From Pezicula radicicola (lineage: Eukaryota > Ascomycota > Leotiomycetes > Helotiales > Dermateaceae), in NCBI GenBank assembly GCA_003008705.1, contig PDUO01000013.1:82702-146701 (forward strand): a DNA stretch of 64,000 nt. The letters run 5' to 3'. Below, one piece after another: positions 22,104 to 33,846 of the stretch. How positions within the stretch are numbered: the first letter of the stretch is position 1; each line of letters begins with the position of its first letter. The position numbers and the translations under genes are program-made. A model generated the notes under the pieces. That model ran no database searches, had not been told where the DNA came from, and saw nothing but the letters and a program-made list of their open reading frames with translations.

Positions 22104-25100
22104 TCATTGCCCATTTTCGCTCCTTTCATCGTCCCGATCTGTGGCTTCGCTTGGCGTCCCATCAGTATCGATACTCTGTCTCACATTATCCTTTCCCTTT
22201 TGTTTGAACCCTGAAAACGGGCGACCCCAATTGACACTCCTTCTTCCACCTTCTCGGCCCTCGTTGCTCCCTAAACTGCCAATATTTGGCGAGCTTGTGA
22301 AGCTTCCGACACTACTGTGAGCCATATCATCTAGACCACCATCTTCGAAACTTCCTTCTCGATCATTACGATCAGAATTGGCAGCAGAACTAGGTCCTTT
22401 CTTGCCAGTAAAGTCTTTACGAATAGAGGAAAAGCTGAATTTACTAGACGAGCCTTTGCGCAATAGCTTTTGGATTGATGACTCTTTTTCTTTAGTACTC
22501 ACAACTGAAGGCGTGGTTGTGTCGGAGTGCGTATTGCTGGAAATACGCTCGAGACTCTGGCTTTCGCTTTCGCGCGATTCCGCAACGCTGTGCTGAGTGC
22601 GAATGGAAGGTGCATCGCGAGATTTTCGAGAGTCAGATGGTGAGACGGCAAATGGGTTTGGATTGGAATCTTCAGGTGAGGCAGTAATGTCAATCGACTT
22701 CTCGGTCGCCTTCTCCTTGCCCTTTGCTTTTTCGGACTTAGAGGACCGTCCAAATATTGGGATTTTGGCTAAGTTTGCTTGGAAGGTTGGAGCGGCCGGG
22801 TTCAGTTTTGGAGTGACAGGTTTAGTCCCAATTACACCAACGGCTGATGGACTTGACTGCCCAGCGAATGGATGTTGCCACTCAATGATTTCGTCTTCAT
22901 CGGTGGCAAGCCCAGTTGCTAGGTGGGAGCTAGAGCCGTGGTGTTGGAGGCTTGGCCTTCTGGAAGGGTTTCTAGAATATGCGTTGGGAGCATGGACCGA
23001 CCAGTTGGTAGCCAGAGGACTGTTCCTGTTGATTAATCCACCTTCCGCAGCTGGCCACCCAAATGGCGCGCTGTCCGTTGAGGGGCGAGGCAAATCAGAA
23101 GAGGCAATAGACACGGGACGTGGACTACTTGGATCACGATCCGTATACATGGTATTTGGATCGTCGATGCTTGAACCGAACATGTTAAAGCCACGGCGGC
23201 GTTTGGCCCCAGCATTGCGTGCAGGCGCAGGTGCATTTCCTTCGGTAGCAGCATCTCCAGTTGAATTTCCTTTTAAAAGACTATGCAGGCCCCAATTGGA
23301 AGAGAAACTAATACGTCGGTGTTTCGCAAGAGCGTCCGCATGCTCCTCACGAGGAAGCGACTGACTTTGAGCTGGCTTGAGGCTTCCCAAGGCTGGTCCA
23401 TCCTCAGGTACCGTCTTGCCTCTCTTCGGGAAGGTAAAGATGCTGCTGAAGCCCTTGTGTGACGGACTGTTATCAGAACCGGCCGGTGTGCCAATAACAC
23501 CAAAGTCAGGGCGAGGCGAATGTATGGAGCGCCTGTCGTTGTCTGCGCCGAAGTCACGACCAACTGTACCAAATACACCTAGATTTTGAGAAGACGCACG
23601 AGGGCTAGAAATCAGACTCGATGAACGATTTGATGAGCCAGGAGACTGTCTCGGGTCGCTTGCATCATACGCTGGGGGAAGTGCGCCGCCATATAGAGCT
23701 ACGCCGAAAGACCCATCAAAATCATCATGAGGGCTAGGAGGGTCGTCATCGTTTTCGAAGATATTTGAAGGTAATAATGAAGTTGCGGTAGGGCTAAGAG
23801 GAGCGCCTGCGGTTAAAGAATGGATTTCTGCCTCGCTCATCCCACTCATATGGCCAGAGAGAGGTACCATGCCAGTAGTGTCATTGCTCAAATCGACATA
23901 CGGGCCTGGTGCGAAATTGGGAGATGCAGTGTTGAGATTGTTGTACGCGCTCGCACTTGGAAACGGCGAGTCTATGATCGGATAGCCAGAAATAGGTGAG
24001 GATATTGTGTTTGTTCGACTTTTACGATTACGGCTTCTACGTGACTTTGCTTTGCCTTGGCCAGTGGGATCAAAGTCTACTCCTGAAGAGTTGCCATGGT
24101 ACAAAACTGGATTGCTGGCTTGTTGTGCCTGAAGGCTTAAGAGGAACTGTTGTGCCTGTCGGTACTTTACCTGTAGATCTCGTAGGTATGACTGCTGTTG
24201 GTTAAGCCCAATATTCATGTCTCTTTCCTTTTGCTCCCATTCCATAGCGCGTTGCCGATCCACGGCATCGGATTGCTGTGATTCATCGTCATTTGTAGCC
24301 CAAGGAAGATTTTGACGTTCCTCTTCAAGGTGTTTGATTTGGAGTCCCTTGATACGAATCTCTTCTTCAAGGCCGCTTAAAGAATCCTGTCGCTTTCGTA
24401 GAGAGCCTCTGATTTCTTCTTCCTCAACTTCCTTTGCTCTCAGCAGCTCCTCCCTTTCTTTTTTCCATGATTCTCGTTCTGTTTTCATATTTTCTATTTC
24501 TCTCCTCCATCTTGCCATATCATCGAGCATCTTAACTCTCTCAGCCTGCTTGTCACGTAACACCTTCTCCTTCTGAGTTTTGCGATTCTGAGCCTGTCTA
24601 TTTTGACGCTCGGTATGCGTAGCTTCGGTTTTCAGACTCAAACTCGCCGCCTCCTTCTCTTTCAGCTGCTGCTTCCTCTCATCTCTCTCTTTGTACAATT
24701 CTTGTAGTTGAATCTTGCATTCCTCAGCGTCTCTGGCCATCTGCCCCACTACTTCCTCCGTCTCTCGCCGAATCGATTCAAATCTCTCCGTTAATTGCTG
24801 CATCGTTTCCTCGGAATAATTTGATTTGACTATGTTGGCTATAGCAGCTTGATCTGCTGCAGCAGTCGAAGGAGAATGCCTCCTCCCTCCTCCAGTATTC
24901 CTCCTTTGAACCTGATTACTTGTCTCGCGAACAGGATGTGGTGGACCTTCTGGTATCGCGGCAGCTTCAACACCAGCTCCATGGCTACGCACACCAGGAG
25001 CTTCGTCGCCACTATCTCCAGGCGTCCCTCTTGGCTGGTCGTCCACTGGTAGGTTTGCAGGCACGCGACCATTGCCTAGGATAGGACGCCCGTCGTTACC

Positions 25101-25605
25101 GTACGTCCGTACTCGTATGACATTGCTCAGAGCCTGGAAATTATTCGATCCGACCGCAATAACTCTGACATTGTAGAAATTTCCTGCCTTCAATCCGGTA
25201 ACAGTAATGGCGGTGTCTTGCTTTAGTGATTCTCCAACTGTGCACCTACACGTCAGCCGAGTATTCGTGTGCATCGGTGTTCATTGCTTACCATTCACAC
25301 CATTCACCTGAATTATGTACTTGTTTACGGGCTTATTGACTTCGGGGCGCGCCCAGTGGAGAGTGACAGCATCGGCTCTAATGCCAGCGAGCTCGACTCT
25401 AGGGGAATCTGGAACTTCGACACCTAGGATATCGATCAGCTCCGGGACGGGTTTTCGCAAGGTTTGCCATGACCGCCAGCCAATCCTGCATATCTGTCAG
25501 CGCATGTAGAGGCTCATAGGAAAGGACGACATACCAGATTGCCGCTAGGATTGTTGCGCAGTGGAGCACAAGAGACATTCTATATTCCGTCCCATGGCTC
25601 AACAT
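22104..25605 (-). CDS. Fibronectin type III / coiled-coil protein with N-terminal membrane segment
   Basis: Exons 25605-25535, 25485-25292 and 25237-22104 encode 1132 residues. The N-terminus has a hydrophobic segment (SLVLHCATILAAIWIGW), then KPVPELIDILGVEVPDSPRV leads into one fibronectin-III domain (residues about 43-135; AVTLHWARPEVNKPVNKYII, TAITVTGLKAGNFYNVRVIA). A long charged coiled coil follows (for example RERESWKKER-type heptads) and then a 600-residue Ser/Pro/Asn-rich region. This architecture is conserved in filamentous fungi, but its function is unknown to me. The start is uncertain: ATG at 25605 or 25578 both give the short membrane segment typical of homologues, but the frame stays open to 26196 with hydrophobic stretches (YFLASTACDILLYLLVF). 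Confidence 0.8.
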
Positions 25606-26570
25606 CCAGTCGAACAACTCGCGGGCGGTGGTGGGAGCATTCATGCAGAGTTGCCAGAGGGGAATCAGAAGGACGAGGGCACGCTCTCCGTTCTCGATTG
25701 CCTGTTCGTTCCCCAATTCCACCAAGGCACAGGTGAGGAAGGGGGCGAATACGAGGAGGTAGAGGAGGATGTCGCAAGCGGTGCTAGCGAGAAAATATGT
25801 GCGATTATACTCTGGGGCGTCGACCCGCGTTGGCGTGAGTTGGGCGATTTTTTGAACTTTGAGGACGTCTTCGGTTGGGTTCTTCAGCGTCTTCAGCGTC
25901 TTCAGCGCATCTTCTCTCTGCGCCAAGCCTCTGCCAGCCATAGCGCTAGTGGGGGCAATGATCGACGACGATACCCAATCAGCGCGGTTCCTGTCAGTAC
26001 CGAAGCACACGACCCCAATGCCGAGGCCTTGATCTAACCGTTGTTGTTCATCTGGTAGTGTGTATGGAGGAGAGGTATGGAGGCAGCGTCTGCTACTGCA
26101 TGGTATGAAGTGCCATTCTGATCGAGACCGAGGGGAGGAGGGCCGGAGGATGGGGGGAAGAGGGGTATTTGTATTTGTGCCAACTGGCGCTCCCATCTCT
26201 GTGGGGAATACGCCTTAATGTCGAGAGTTGAAATGATCGTGACGGGCGTAGAACGTGGCGACATACTGCTCCTCCCATCGTTGTTCATGAAATGATTGAT
26301 ATTTGGGAAGGATAAATTTCATAACGACAATTGTGTCCTTTCCTCGCGCTTCTCTAGGATTGGTACAGAGGCATTGTTATGTGCAGTACAGCTACAGAGG
26401 AGTCCGCTGAAAGTCAGATCAAAGACTAAAAGTACACCGATTGAGTGGGACGGTAATCTCTTGGCTCAAAGGTACTTTTGACCCAGCTTTTACACTGGAA
26501 TATGTAATCCAAAGAATGGCCACTTCCACGCGGGTTCCTGAACCCAAACTCTACAATATGTACCTCTTCT
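25606..26570. other. Upstream region of the FN3 gene and 3' flank of the reductase
   Basis: The - frame of the FN3 first exon continues open to about 26196, and a + frame of 158 codons overlaps it. Neither is supported by recognisable domains. A 9-bp tandem phrase (CTTCAGCGT, three times) lies at about 25886-25912. No other gene was seen. Confidence 0.45.
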
Positions 26571-27746
26571 CTATGGGAAGTGAGTCTGGATCTCATCCGG
26601 GCTGATTCTTCTAACTCCTTTGACCATCTCTACTAACTTCCGATTTACCCCACACGGGATCCCGAGTTCTTCTCCCTTCTTGACGAAGTACCCGTTGATG
26701 TAATCGATCTCTGTTGCTTTCCCTGATCGCACATCTTGCAGCATTGAGCTGGTGTTCTTACCTGTGATGATAGCAATATCCAGAACGACCTTCTCCAAGG
26801 CCTCCTCCGAAAAGTGCTCTTCCTTGCCAGGATCATCCTGCAGTTCTGGTAACGAGCAAATGACTCGGCTTGCTTCGGCGAGGAGACGACGCATGAGCGA
26901 GAGGATGGGCGGTCTGCTGAAAAGTGCATCATTCCGACAGTCGAAAATCACCGTCAGTGGGTTCATCATAGAGTTAACTACCAACTTCTGCAATTGAAGG
27001 CGCCTAAACTCCTTGAAATTGACTTGTCTCGCTGTGAGAGCTGGTGCGTTGACAACCTGTTCTATGAGATATTGAGACTGGGTGTCAGTCCGGTTTTGCT
27101 CTTCAACCTTTCCAATTGAGATAGTGCCGAGTCCAGCATGTACAATTCGAAAAGGGGCAATGCCATAAACACCGTGAGAAACCACAGATGTGAGGTAGTT
27201 TGGCCTAGAAGAAGCATCTGGAAACACGACATCGTTGACTTCCTCGAGTGTGCCCATGCCGTTCTGTGCAAATAGGATCGTAGACTTATTATCTAGGCGG
27301 TGCTTGATGGCGGAGAGCGCGCTGACGGTATTAAGAGTCTTGGTAGTCAAAATGAGGTTGTCGATGATGTCTTCCTCACTGCCTCTTTCTGACTCAGACA
27401 TTAGCTCAACGTCGCAGGAAGAATCTTCTATCTTCTCCGTGCCAGTCTTGGAATAACCCGTAACAACCCCAATACTCCCCTCCCATTCCTGTAAGAGACT
27501 CTTTCGATGGAGCAAGAGTGTAATAGGCGGAGGACATTCCAACCGCCGTAGAGAGTGGGCAAAAAGAAGACCGAGATTTCCAACGCCAAGAACATGAATA
27601 CGTCCAGAATTTCGAGCTACGTTATCTAGCTTTCCTGATCCTTTTGGTGCACTTGTTAAATTTCGGATCATTATTGAATGCTGTGACTTTGCGAGGAAGG
27701 GGCGTGGACTTAAAGCCAAGAAAGATGCAATACAATGCGATTTCAT
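26571..27746 (-). CDS. 2-dehydropantoate 2-reductase family (ApbA/PanE) oxidoreductase
   Basis: Single exon, 391 residues. A basic, Ser-rich N-terminus (about 45 residues) could be a mitochondrial targeting signal. The NADP-binding Rossmann motif GVGNLG is at 54-59 in IHVLGVGNLGLLFAHSL. The second domain has the family phrases LILTTKTLNTVSALSAI, LFAQNGMGTLEEV and GVYGIAPFRIVHAGLG, and the catalytic-domain stretch LQLQKLVVNSMMNPLTVIFD with the expected Lys and Asn. It ends with EIDYINGYFVKKGEELGIPC, also typical. The predicted reaction is NADPH reduction of ketopantoate to pantoate for CoA synthesis. Fungi carry several paralogues of this family, so the exact substrate is open. Divergent from lipin. 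Confidence 0.9.
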   Translation of the reverse strand: MKSHCIASFLALSPRPFLAKSQHSIMIRNLTSAPKGSGKLDNVARNSGRIHVLGVGNLGLLFAHSLRRLECPPPITLLLHRKSLLQEWEGSIGVVTGYSKTGTEKIEDSSCDVELMSESERGSEEDIIDNLILTTKTLNTVSALSAIKHRLDNKSTILFAQNGMGTLEEVNDVVFPDASSRPNYLTSVVSHGVYGIAPFRIVHAGLGTISIGKVEEQNRTDTQSQYLIEQVVNAPALTARQVNFKEFRRLQLQKLVVNSMMNPLTVIFDCRNDALFSRPPILSLMRRLLAEASRVICSLPELQDDPGKEEHFSEEALEKVVLDIAIITGKNTSSMLQDVRSGKATEIDYINGYFVKKGEELGIPCGVNRKLVEMVKGVRRISPDEIQTHFP

Positions 27747-28726
27747 CCTTGCCTAAGCGCGCTTCCAGGCTTGCTTCCCTGAAGCACAACGCGCGGGATG
27801 CGGCTGAAAAGCAACGCGAAGGAGAAGGAGAGAGAGTGCACTTAGTTCTGCTCTTGGTTAGCCCTTGGCCAAATATCGAAAAATATCGAGTTTTGCAGAT
27901 GACCAGGGTCTCCATGTGCCCTAATATCTGACATGTGCTAATGCTGAAAAGCCAGCGACAATCCATCTTCATGCAAACGCACAAGTTACCCAAACAGACA
28001 AGATGAGCGAGAAGCAGCACTTACCACCAGACTCCTCTTCTGTACTGCATGTATATCCTCAGTTCACGCATTTGACCTGAGTAGTTCTCGCACTTCGAAC
28101 TTGCATATTGTATTTGGATGGTTCCAACCTGTCATATTGCGGGGATAAAAACGTTGAGTTGCTTGTCTCTCCAATAATTCCTCGGCTCACCAGCTGGTGG
28201 AGGAGAAAGTGGGTGCATGACAGGGGGGAGCAACGTCACAAGAGGTGACTTTGACAACCCCAACACGAGCAACATCTCACCAGAACTTACTCCGTCTCTC
28301 CCATTTTCTCTGCTCTGTCGTTAACTTCCTTATTACTTCGTGCCGTACTTTCTTTGAGGCCAGGAACCATCGATGCATTAATCTTCTTCTTCCTTGCAAT
28401 TACTCGAGCCAGCGCCTTCCTGTCGCACTACCACGGTTAGACTCGCAGCTACTTAGATTGTCTTCACAAGCTACTCCACAAAAGTGTAATCGCCCCTCTC
28501 TCTGCATTACCGGCACCTAGGAATCTACGTAAGAACCACCAACTTATATAGAGCCTGAACTCAATCCGAACTCATCTACAGTAGCTGGCCCACCCCTCAA
28601 GACCGTCGGCGCACATTACAAAAGATCACATAAAATTCCCGATACCATAGCGCAGTCCCGTCCTGTTGTTACTCTTCAGTCTATCGCTGGTATTCACAGC
28701 TACGTGCGCCTTATCTACAAGTCGTA
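27747..28726. promoter_or_regulatory. Divergent intergenic region, reductase and lipin
   Basis: 980 bp between the two start codons. The right part is pyrimidine-rich (CT tracts from about 28250), as is common for fungal 5' leaders. Short open frames on both strands have no recognisable content. No specific binding site is claimed. Confidence 0.5.
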
Positions 28727-31216
28727 ATGCAGTACGTGAGGAGCATCAGCGGGTCAGTCTCGAAAACATGGAATTCCATCAACCCGGCGACCCTTAGCGG
28801 AGCCATTGATGTGATAGTAGTCGAACAAGAAGATGGTTCCCTGGCATGCTCTCCCTTTCACGTCCGCTTCGGAAAGTTCTCCCTCCTTCGACCATACGAG
28901 AAGAAGGTGGAATTCCGAGTCAACAATGCGAAGCAGGACTATGCGATGAAACTGGGAGAGGGAGGAGAGGCCTTCTTTGTTTTCGAGACGAGCGACAATA
29001 TTCCAGAGGCTATGCAAACATCACCATTAGTTTCGCCTACGTCGAGCCCTCCTTTACAACCCGAAGGTCTACGCCGAGAGGGTTCGCCGATGTCAAGCTT
29101 GTCGGAACCCGACTTTTTGGATCTGGATATAGGATCTACGAGATCAAGGGCTGGTACTCTGGTAAGGACTGGTAGTGCGGAGGCATATCCATCTGCACAA
29201 AGACGACCCAGCAACCTAAGTAAATTTATCTATAAAAAGAACCATTAAAGACTTTACTGACTGCTGCCAGACACGTTGACTCCCTTGTCTGGATCTCCGG
29301 AATTCTCCAACGCACGACCTATATCTGGAGACTGGGCAGGCATTGCTGACGGCGGGCGACATCATACAGAGGAGATCTTACCTACATCTGCGCGCACAAA
29401 TATCAGTGATGAGACCGAACGAGATCAACGAGATCGGCAAACTCGATCACTAACACCAGAAATTCGATCGCATGATGGGCCGCCAGATTCCTTTACCGAG
29501 AGGTCAAACAGCCCGCCTCCCTTGCCAACTGCAGAAGCAATACAACGTGCCATAGCTCTCTCAAAACAACTCTCTGCTTCCAACATTCCAAGTCAGGTCA
29601 CTGATACGGGGGATTTGATGCTGGATATGACGGGATACAAGAGTAGTGATGATGACGCGCTCCGGGCGGAGGTGATTGCGCGTAAAATATTATCGGAAGA
29701 GTTGGAGGGTAACTACGATATTGGTGCTCTTATTGGAGCTGATGAGCATGGCAATTTGTGGATATACAGCAGCGAAGAGGCGAAGGAGGCTGCATCTCAA
29801 AGAGCAGCGATGGCTGGGATTCCAACTTCTCAAGTTCTTGCCAGTGATGCAGCGTCTGACCCAGGGTATCATAGCGATGGAGAGAGTGATACACTTCCTC
29901 GGACAGTCATTCCCAACCACCGCAGGTCCGATTCTGAAGGGGGTCTTCTGGGCTTGGAAACACCTCCCCAGACACCACCGGATTCTGGAACAGCTGGTGA
30001 TCCCAACCGCAACTATGCTAAGACACTGCGCCTAACAAGCGATCAACTCAAATCCTTAGGACTCAAAGCTGGACCAAATCCAATGAGCTTCACAGTCAAC
30101 CGTGCAACTTGCACAGCAAATATGTATCTTTGGCGACACGACGTGCCCATCGTCATATCCGATATTGATGGTACGATTACCAAGTCTGACGCCCTCGGCC
30201 ACGTGCTCAATATGATCGGCCGCGATTGGACACATATTGGCGTTGCAAAGCTCTATACGGAAATTGTTGCTAATGGCTACAACATCATGTACCTGACCTC
30301 TCGCTCAGTAGGCCAAGCAGATACCACACGTGCGTACCTCAATGGGGTAGTGCAAGAAAGCCACCGGCTACCCAAAGGCCCCACCATCATGAGCCCAGAT
30401 CGTACGATTGCTGCGTTGAGGCGAGAACTCTATATTCGTAAACCAGAAGTATTCAAAATGGCTTGCTTACGCGATATCAAGAATCTCTTTGGCCCGAACC
30501 GATCTCCTTTCTATGCTGGTTTCGGTAATCGCTTCACCGATGCCTTGTCGTACCGCAGTGTTGGCATACCCAGTAACCGTATCTTCACCATTAACTCCTA
30601 TGGTGAAGTGTCCGTCGATATGCTTACACTCAATAAGCTGCGCTACACTTACATCAACATGCGTGAAGTTGTAGACCACTATTTTCCACCTGTCAACTCG
30701 CTTGTCATGGGTGGTGGAGAGGAATTTACTGATTTCACGTACTGGCGCGATCCCGTTCTTGAACTTGATGAGTTCAGCGCGAGTGATAGCGACGATGAGG
30801 AGGAAGATGAGGAAGAGGAAGATGAGGACGATGACGAGGACGATGACGAGGTGGGTGATGACATGGGAGATTCCTACATCTCTCGGGGCTCGATTGACGA
30901 GGGTATGGAAGACAGTATCCTGTCCGAAAGCGCACTGGACGAGGATGAAAATGAACACATGACAAACAGTATGCTTGAAGAAGATGATGCAGGAGATGAA
31001 TATGAAGACGATGGGGAAACCCCCGGCTTGGAAGATATGTATGGTGGTCTGGAGGATAAAAACGTTAAAAACCTTACGACACCTGCATCTCATTCAACAA
31101 GTAGTCAGCGACTGGCAAACAAGGATCGCAGGCAGCGAGATACAGATGCGGAGATTATCTCCGGCATTAAAGACTTGAGTCTAGAGAGGAAGGACTCTGA
31201 TGACAAGAAGGTGTAG
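28727..31216 (+). CDS. PAH1: Lipin, Mg2+-dependent phosphatidate phosphatase
   Basis: Exons 28727-29219 and 29271-31216 (51-bp intron), 812 residues. The N-LIP domain is at the extreme N-terminus (MQYVRSISGSVSKTWNSINP, GAIDVIVVEQEDGSLACSPF, HVRFGKFSLLRPYEKKV). After a Ser/Pro-rich linker comes the C-LIP/LNS2 catalytic domain (about 430-655), with the HAD motif DIDGT (Asp462, Asp464) in VISDIDGTITKSDALGHVL, and GNRFTDALSY and TSRSVGQADTTRAYL. The C-terminus is strongly acidic, as in yeast Pah1 and Smp2/Ned1. The enzyme converts phosphatidate to diacylglycerol at the ER/nuclear membrane, controlling triacylglycerol and phospholipid synthesis. All catalytic residues are present. Confidence 0.97.
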
Positions 31217-32836
31217 GAATTGTAAGAAGAGTAGAAATTTTCTGATGTTCATTGGAGTCATGGGAAGGGAATATTATACCAATGGTGTTTTGAAAGAAAA
31301 GGGCTTCTTCTTTAAAATCTATTCCTTCTCAGTGGTATAGCATCGAGGTCATAGCATAGCAAGGCGTTTTAATGTTAGACAATCCAGCGCATTTGTCCGT
31401 TGTATTGTATTCTAAGGTATTTCAACAACCTAGAATTTTAATGGAAATGAGTGAAGGAAGCAGACCTGTGACCTTAGAGGCAGATGTTATATTTAATGCT
31501 GTTTCAGCGATAAAATTATCGGATCTCGATTGTTCTGCGTTTCTCTTGACATGGGCTCAAATCTAACAGAGACTGTGCAAGCCCTTTAGGAAGAAGAGTA
31601 GCAATGAAATATGCCCTTTATATCCTTCTCTTAAAACTATTTGAACCTACAAGTAACCATTTTATCTAACAACGACTACTCTTTCCACCATTTAACATCC
31701 TAGCCTGTTCTTCTTAATCCTCTTGTAAATTCCGTATTGTAGAGAGTCAGATAGTATTAGAAGAATTGTACAATAAATCGCTTACATAACTACATAAAGT
31801 ATGGAAATATCTTAAGTGTATACTATTCTGCATTTACTTTCGTTTATAGTTAAAAAGAATTGGTACGGTGGATATAAGGTGGATAAGAAGAGAAGAGAGG
31901 AGAGGACTGGAGGGTAGGGAGATAGATGGGAGATTATGTTGTTTGTTGTGTAGGTATGTAGTGTTGTGTCGTTTGTGTCGTTTTGAGATGCTCGGGTGTC
32001 GGTTCGCTAAGGCTGTTTAGATTTGTGTGTTGTAGTTTGGAGTGTTTGGGGTGGATATTGGGATGGATTTATTGCTGTATTTTAGTGGATTTGGTATGAT
32101 GATGTGATGTTTTATGAAGGGCTGATATCAGTAAGTGGTGCGGGTATAAGGGGGTAGAGGAATAGGAGAAGGTGAGTTGGTTGATTTAGGTGTTTTTTTT
32201 TTGGTTTGGGTGGGCTGCTTTTGGTTGAGTAGCTGACTTGAGTTGAGTAACTGACTTGATTTGAGTAACCTACTTGATATGAGTAACCTAATTGATATGA
32301 GTGACTTGGATAGCGCTCTTTGTGTACATTGTGGCTAACCTCAAAAGTGCAAGTATTTGTAATCAATTCATGAAGTGAATATTTTGCATTGGTATTATTC
32401 TACCTATGCTTGCCTCAAGGAAGCAAAGTTGTCCATAATAACCATAGACGATTGAAATTCCATACAGTCTCCAACATAATTCAAGCTCGACGAAGGTGAG
32501 ATACATACAAAAACTTGATTGTGACTGTTTCGCTCTCTAGCTCATCGCGTTGCTCGAAAAAAAGTAAATGAAAAACTTAAAAAGGGGAAAGTGGGGAGTG
32601 ATGTATTGTCCATAAAACAAGAAAAGGAAACCGGGAAATTGGGAACCTAGGGGGAAATGGATGCTGTTATCAATCGAGTTTAGTGTGGAAAGTTGATGGC
32701 CTCTACAGTTAATTTCGACAAAAAGCAATCTGACCAAATTTGGCGTCGATAAGACGTGGGATTTACATTGAGATATGCCGTCTATGCCGTATGGATTGTC
32801 AATAGTTCTGACGGGCGAGACGGGAGAGGAGGCGCT
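31217..32836. other. Intergenic, convergent 3' ends, includes minisatellite
   Basis: No gene is supported. The stretch 31870-32110 is G-rich/purine-rich. A short array of the 18-bp minisatellite lies at 32221-32313. Confidence 0.5.
32221..32313 (+). repeat. 18-bp minisatellite, about five units
   Basis: Units such as TGAGTTGAGTAACTGACT, TGATTTGAGTAACCTACT and TGATATGAGTAACCTAAT repeat every 18 bp in the same orientation as the larger arrays at 9.6 and 42.1 kb. Confidence 0.85.
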
Positions 32837-33846
32837 TTATGCGTTAGGTTTGGACTTCTTGATTGATCTGGCAGCAGCGGCTTCATCCGACTCGGTAGCA
32901 CTGACAGTGCGCTTCGGTGCGCCGGCTATGATATCGGTAAGTCTCGTTGAACTGCGCAGGCAAGGAATGCAACTTACTGCGGGCAGCTTGCTTCTCCTTC
33001 TTCTTGTCCTCTTTTTCTTTTGCGGCCTTAACTTTGGATGCTACCCAGCCATTGTCGTCGTCGTCCAAGGAAAAGCCGTCAGCTCCGTACCCCTCCAACC
33101 CCTTGTATCCCTCGATCGTATCTTCAAATGTTTCGAATCTGACGATTATAGCACTTCCAGAAGCCCAAATATCAGCTACTCCACAAGCGCCAATACCTTT
33201 GAGGTAATTCTTAACATCGTCAACCATCTCAGGAGTGGCTAGCTTCCGGGATCGATACGACAGCTCATTAGCTCTGGCTGGCTGGTAGATGTTAATAAGG
33301 ACCCGACTTTTATAGAAGACGCTATTGCGGTGAAGCACTTACCATGGCGCTCTTAGTGGCTTGCTGCTTCTGAACTTGAGCCTTTGGCTTTGCATGAGGT
33401 GCTTTGGCGACCAGCTTCCCATCTTGCGCGCAAGCTTTCTTAGCCTTCACCTTAACTTTCTGTTGGGTGTCTCCGGTGATTCTCAGTTGCTTTATGCTGC
33501 CGTTCAACTCCTTGTCTATCTTCTCTTCCCATGCCTCCAGCACCTCATTAGCTTTCAAGTGCGCACTTAGCCTAGCAAACCTAGCAAGCTCTCGCTCGTC
33601 CTCGGCCGTCTTCTTCAAGGCGTCAACTTGGGTATCGAAATCGTCTTTTTGGATTTCTAGGCGCTTTGACGCTTGTTTGCCCTTCTTCAATAGGACAAGG
33701 TTCCAGAGGTTGGTAACCTTCTCAAGTGTGGAAAGCTTCAACTTGATGCCATTGTCCATGCATGATTTATCGAGATTGCGAATATCCAAAATCATGTCTT
33801 CAAGTTGCTCGACGGTTGTCGTAGACAGGATCCGATGGTAACTCAT
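32837..33846 (-). CDS. Conserved-looking protein of unknown function, coiled coil and basic
   Basis: Exons 33846-33343, 33281-32978 and 32925-32837 encode 298 residues; introns (60 and 52 bp) have GT...AG ends and keep the frame. The N-terminal half is helical and charged (VEQLEDMILDIRNLDKSCMD, TQVDALKKTAEDERELARFA), followed by a Lys/Ala-rich linker. The second half has a compact stretch (VDDVKNYLKGIGACGVADIW, AIIVRFETFEDTIEGYKGLE) that ends in a DDDDNGW acidic patch. It finishes with a Lys-rich coiled coil and basic tail (GAPKRTVSATE, SIKKSKPNA). I do not recognise a family. A nuclear or nucleic-acid role is possible from the basic ends but is not shown. Confidence 0.65.

Noticed and set aside
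22597..23364. 255-codon open frame on the + strand
   Set aside because: Antisense to the low-complexity part of the FN3/coiled-coil protein.
30467..31093. 208-codon open frame on the - strand
   Set aside because: Antisense of lipin's catalytic and acidic regions; composition is a mirror of the acidic repeats.
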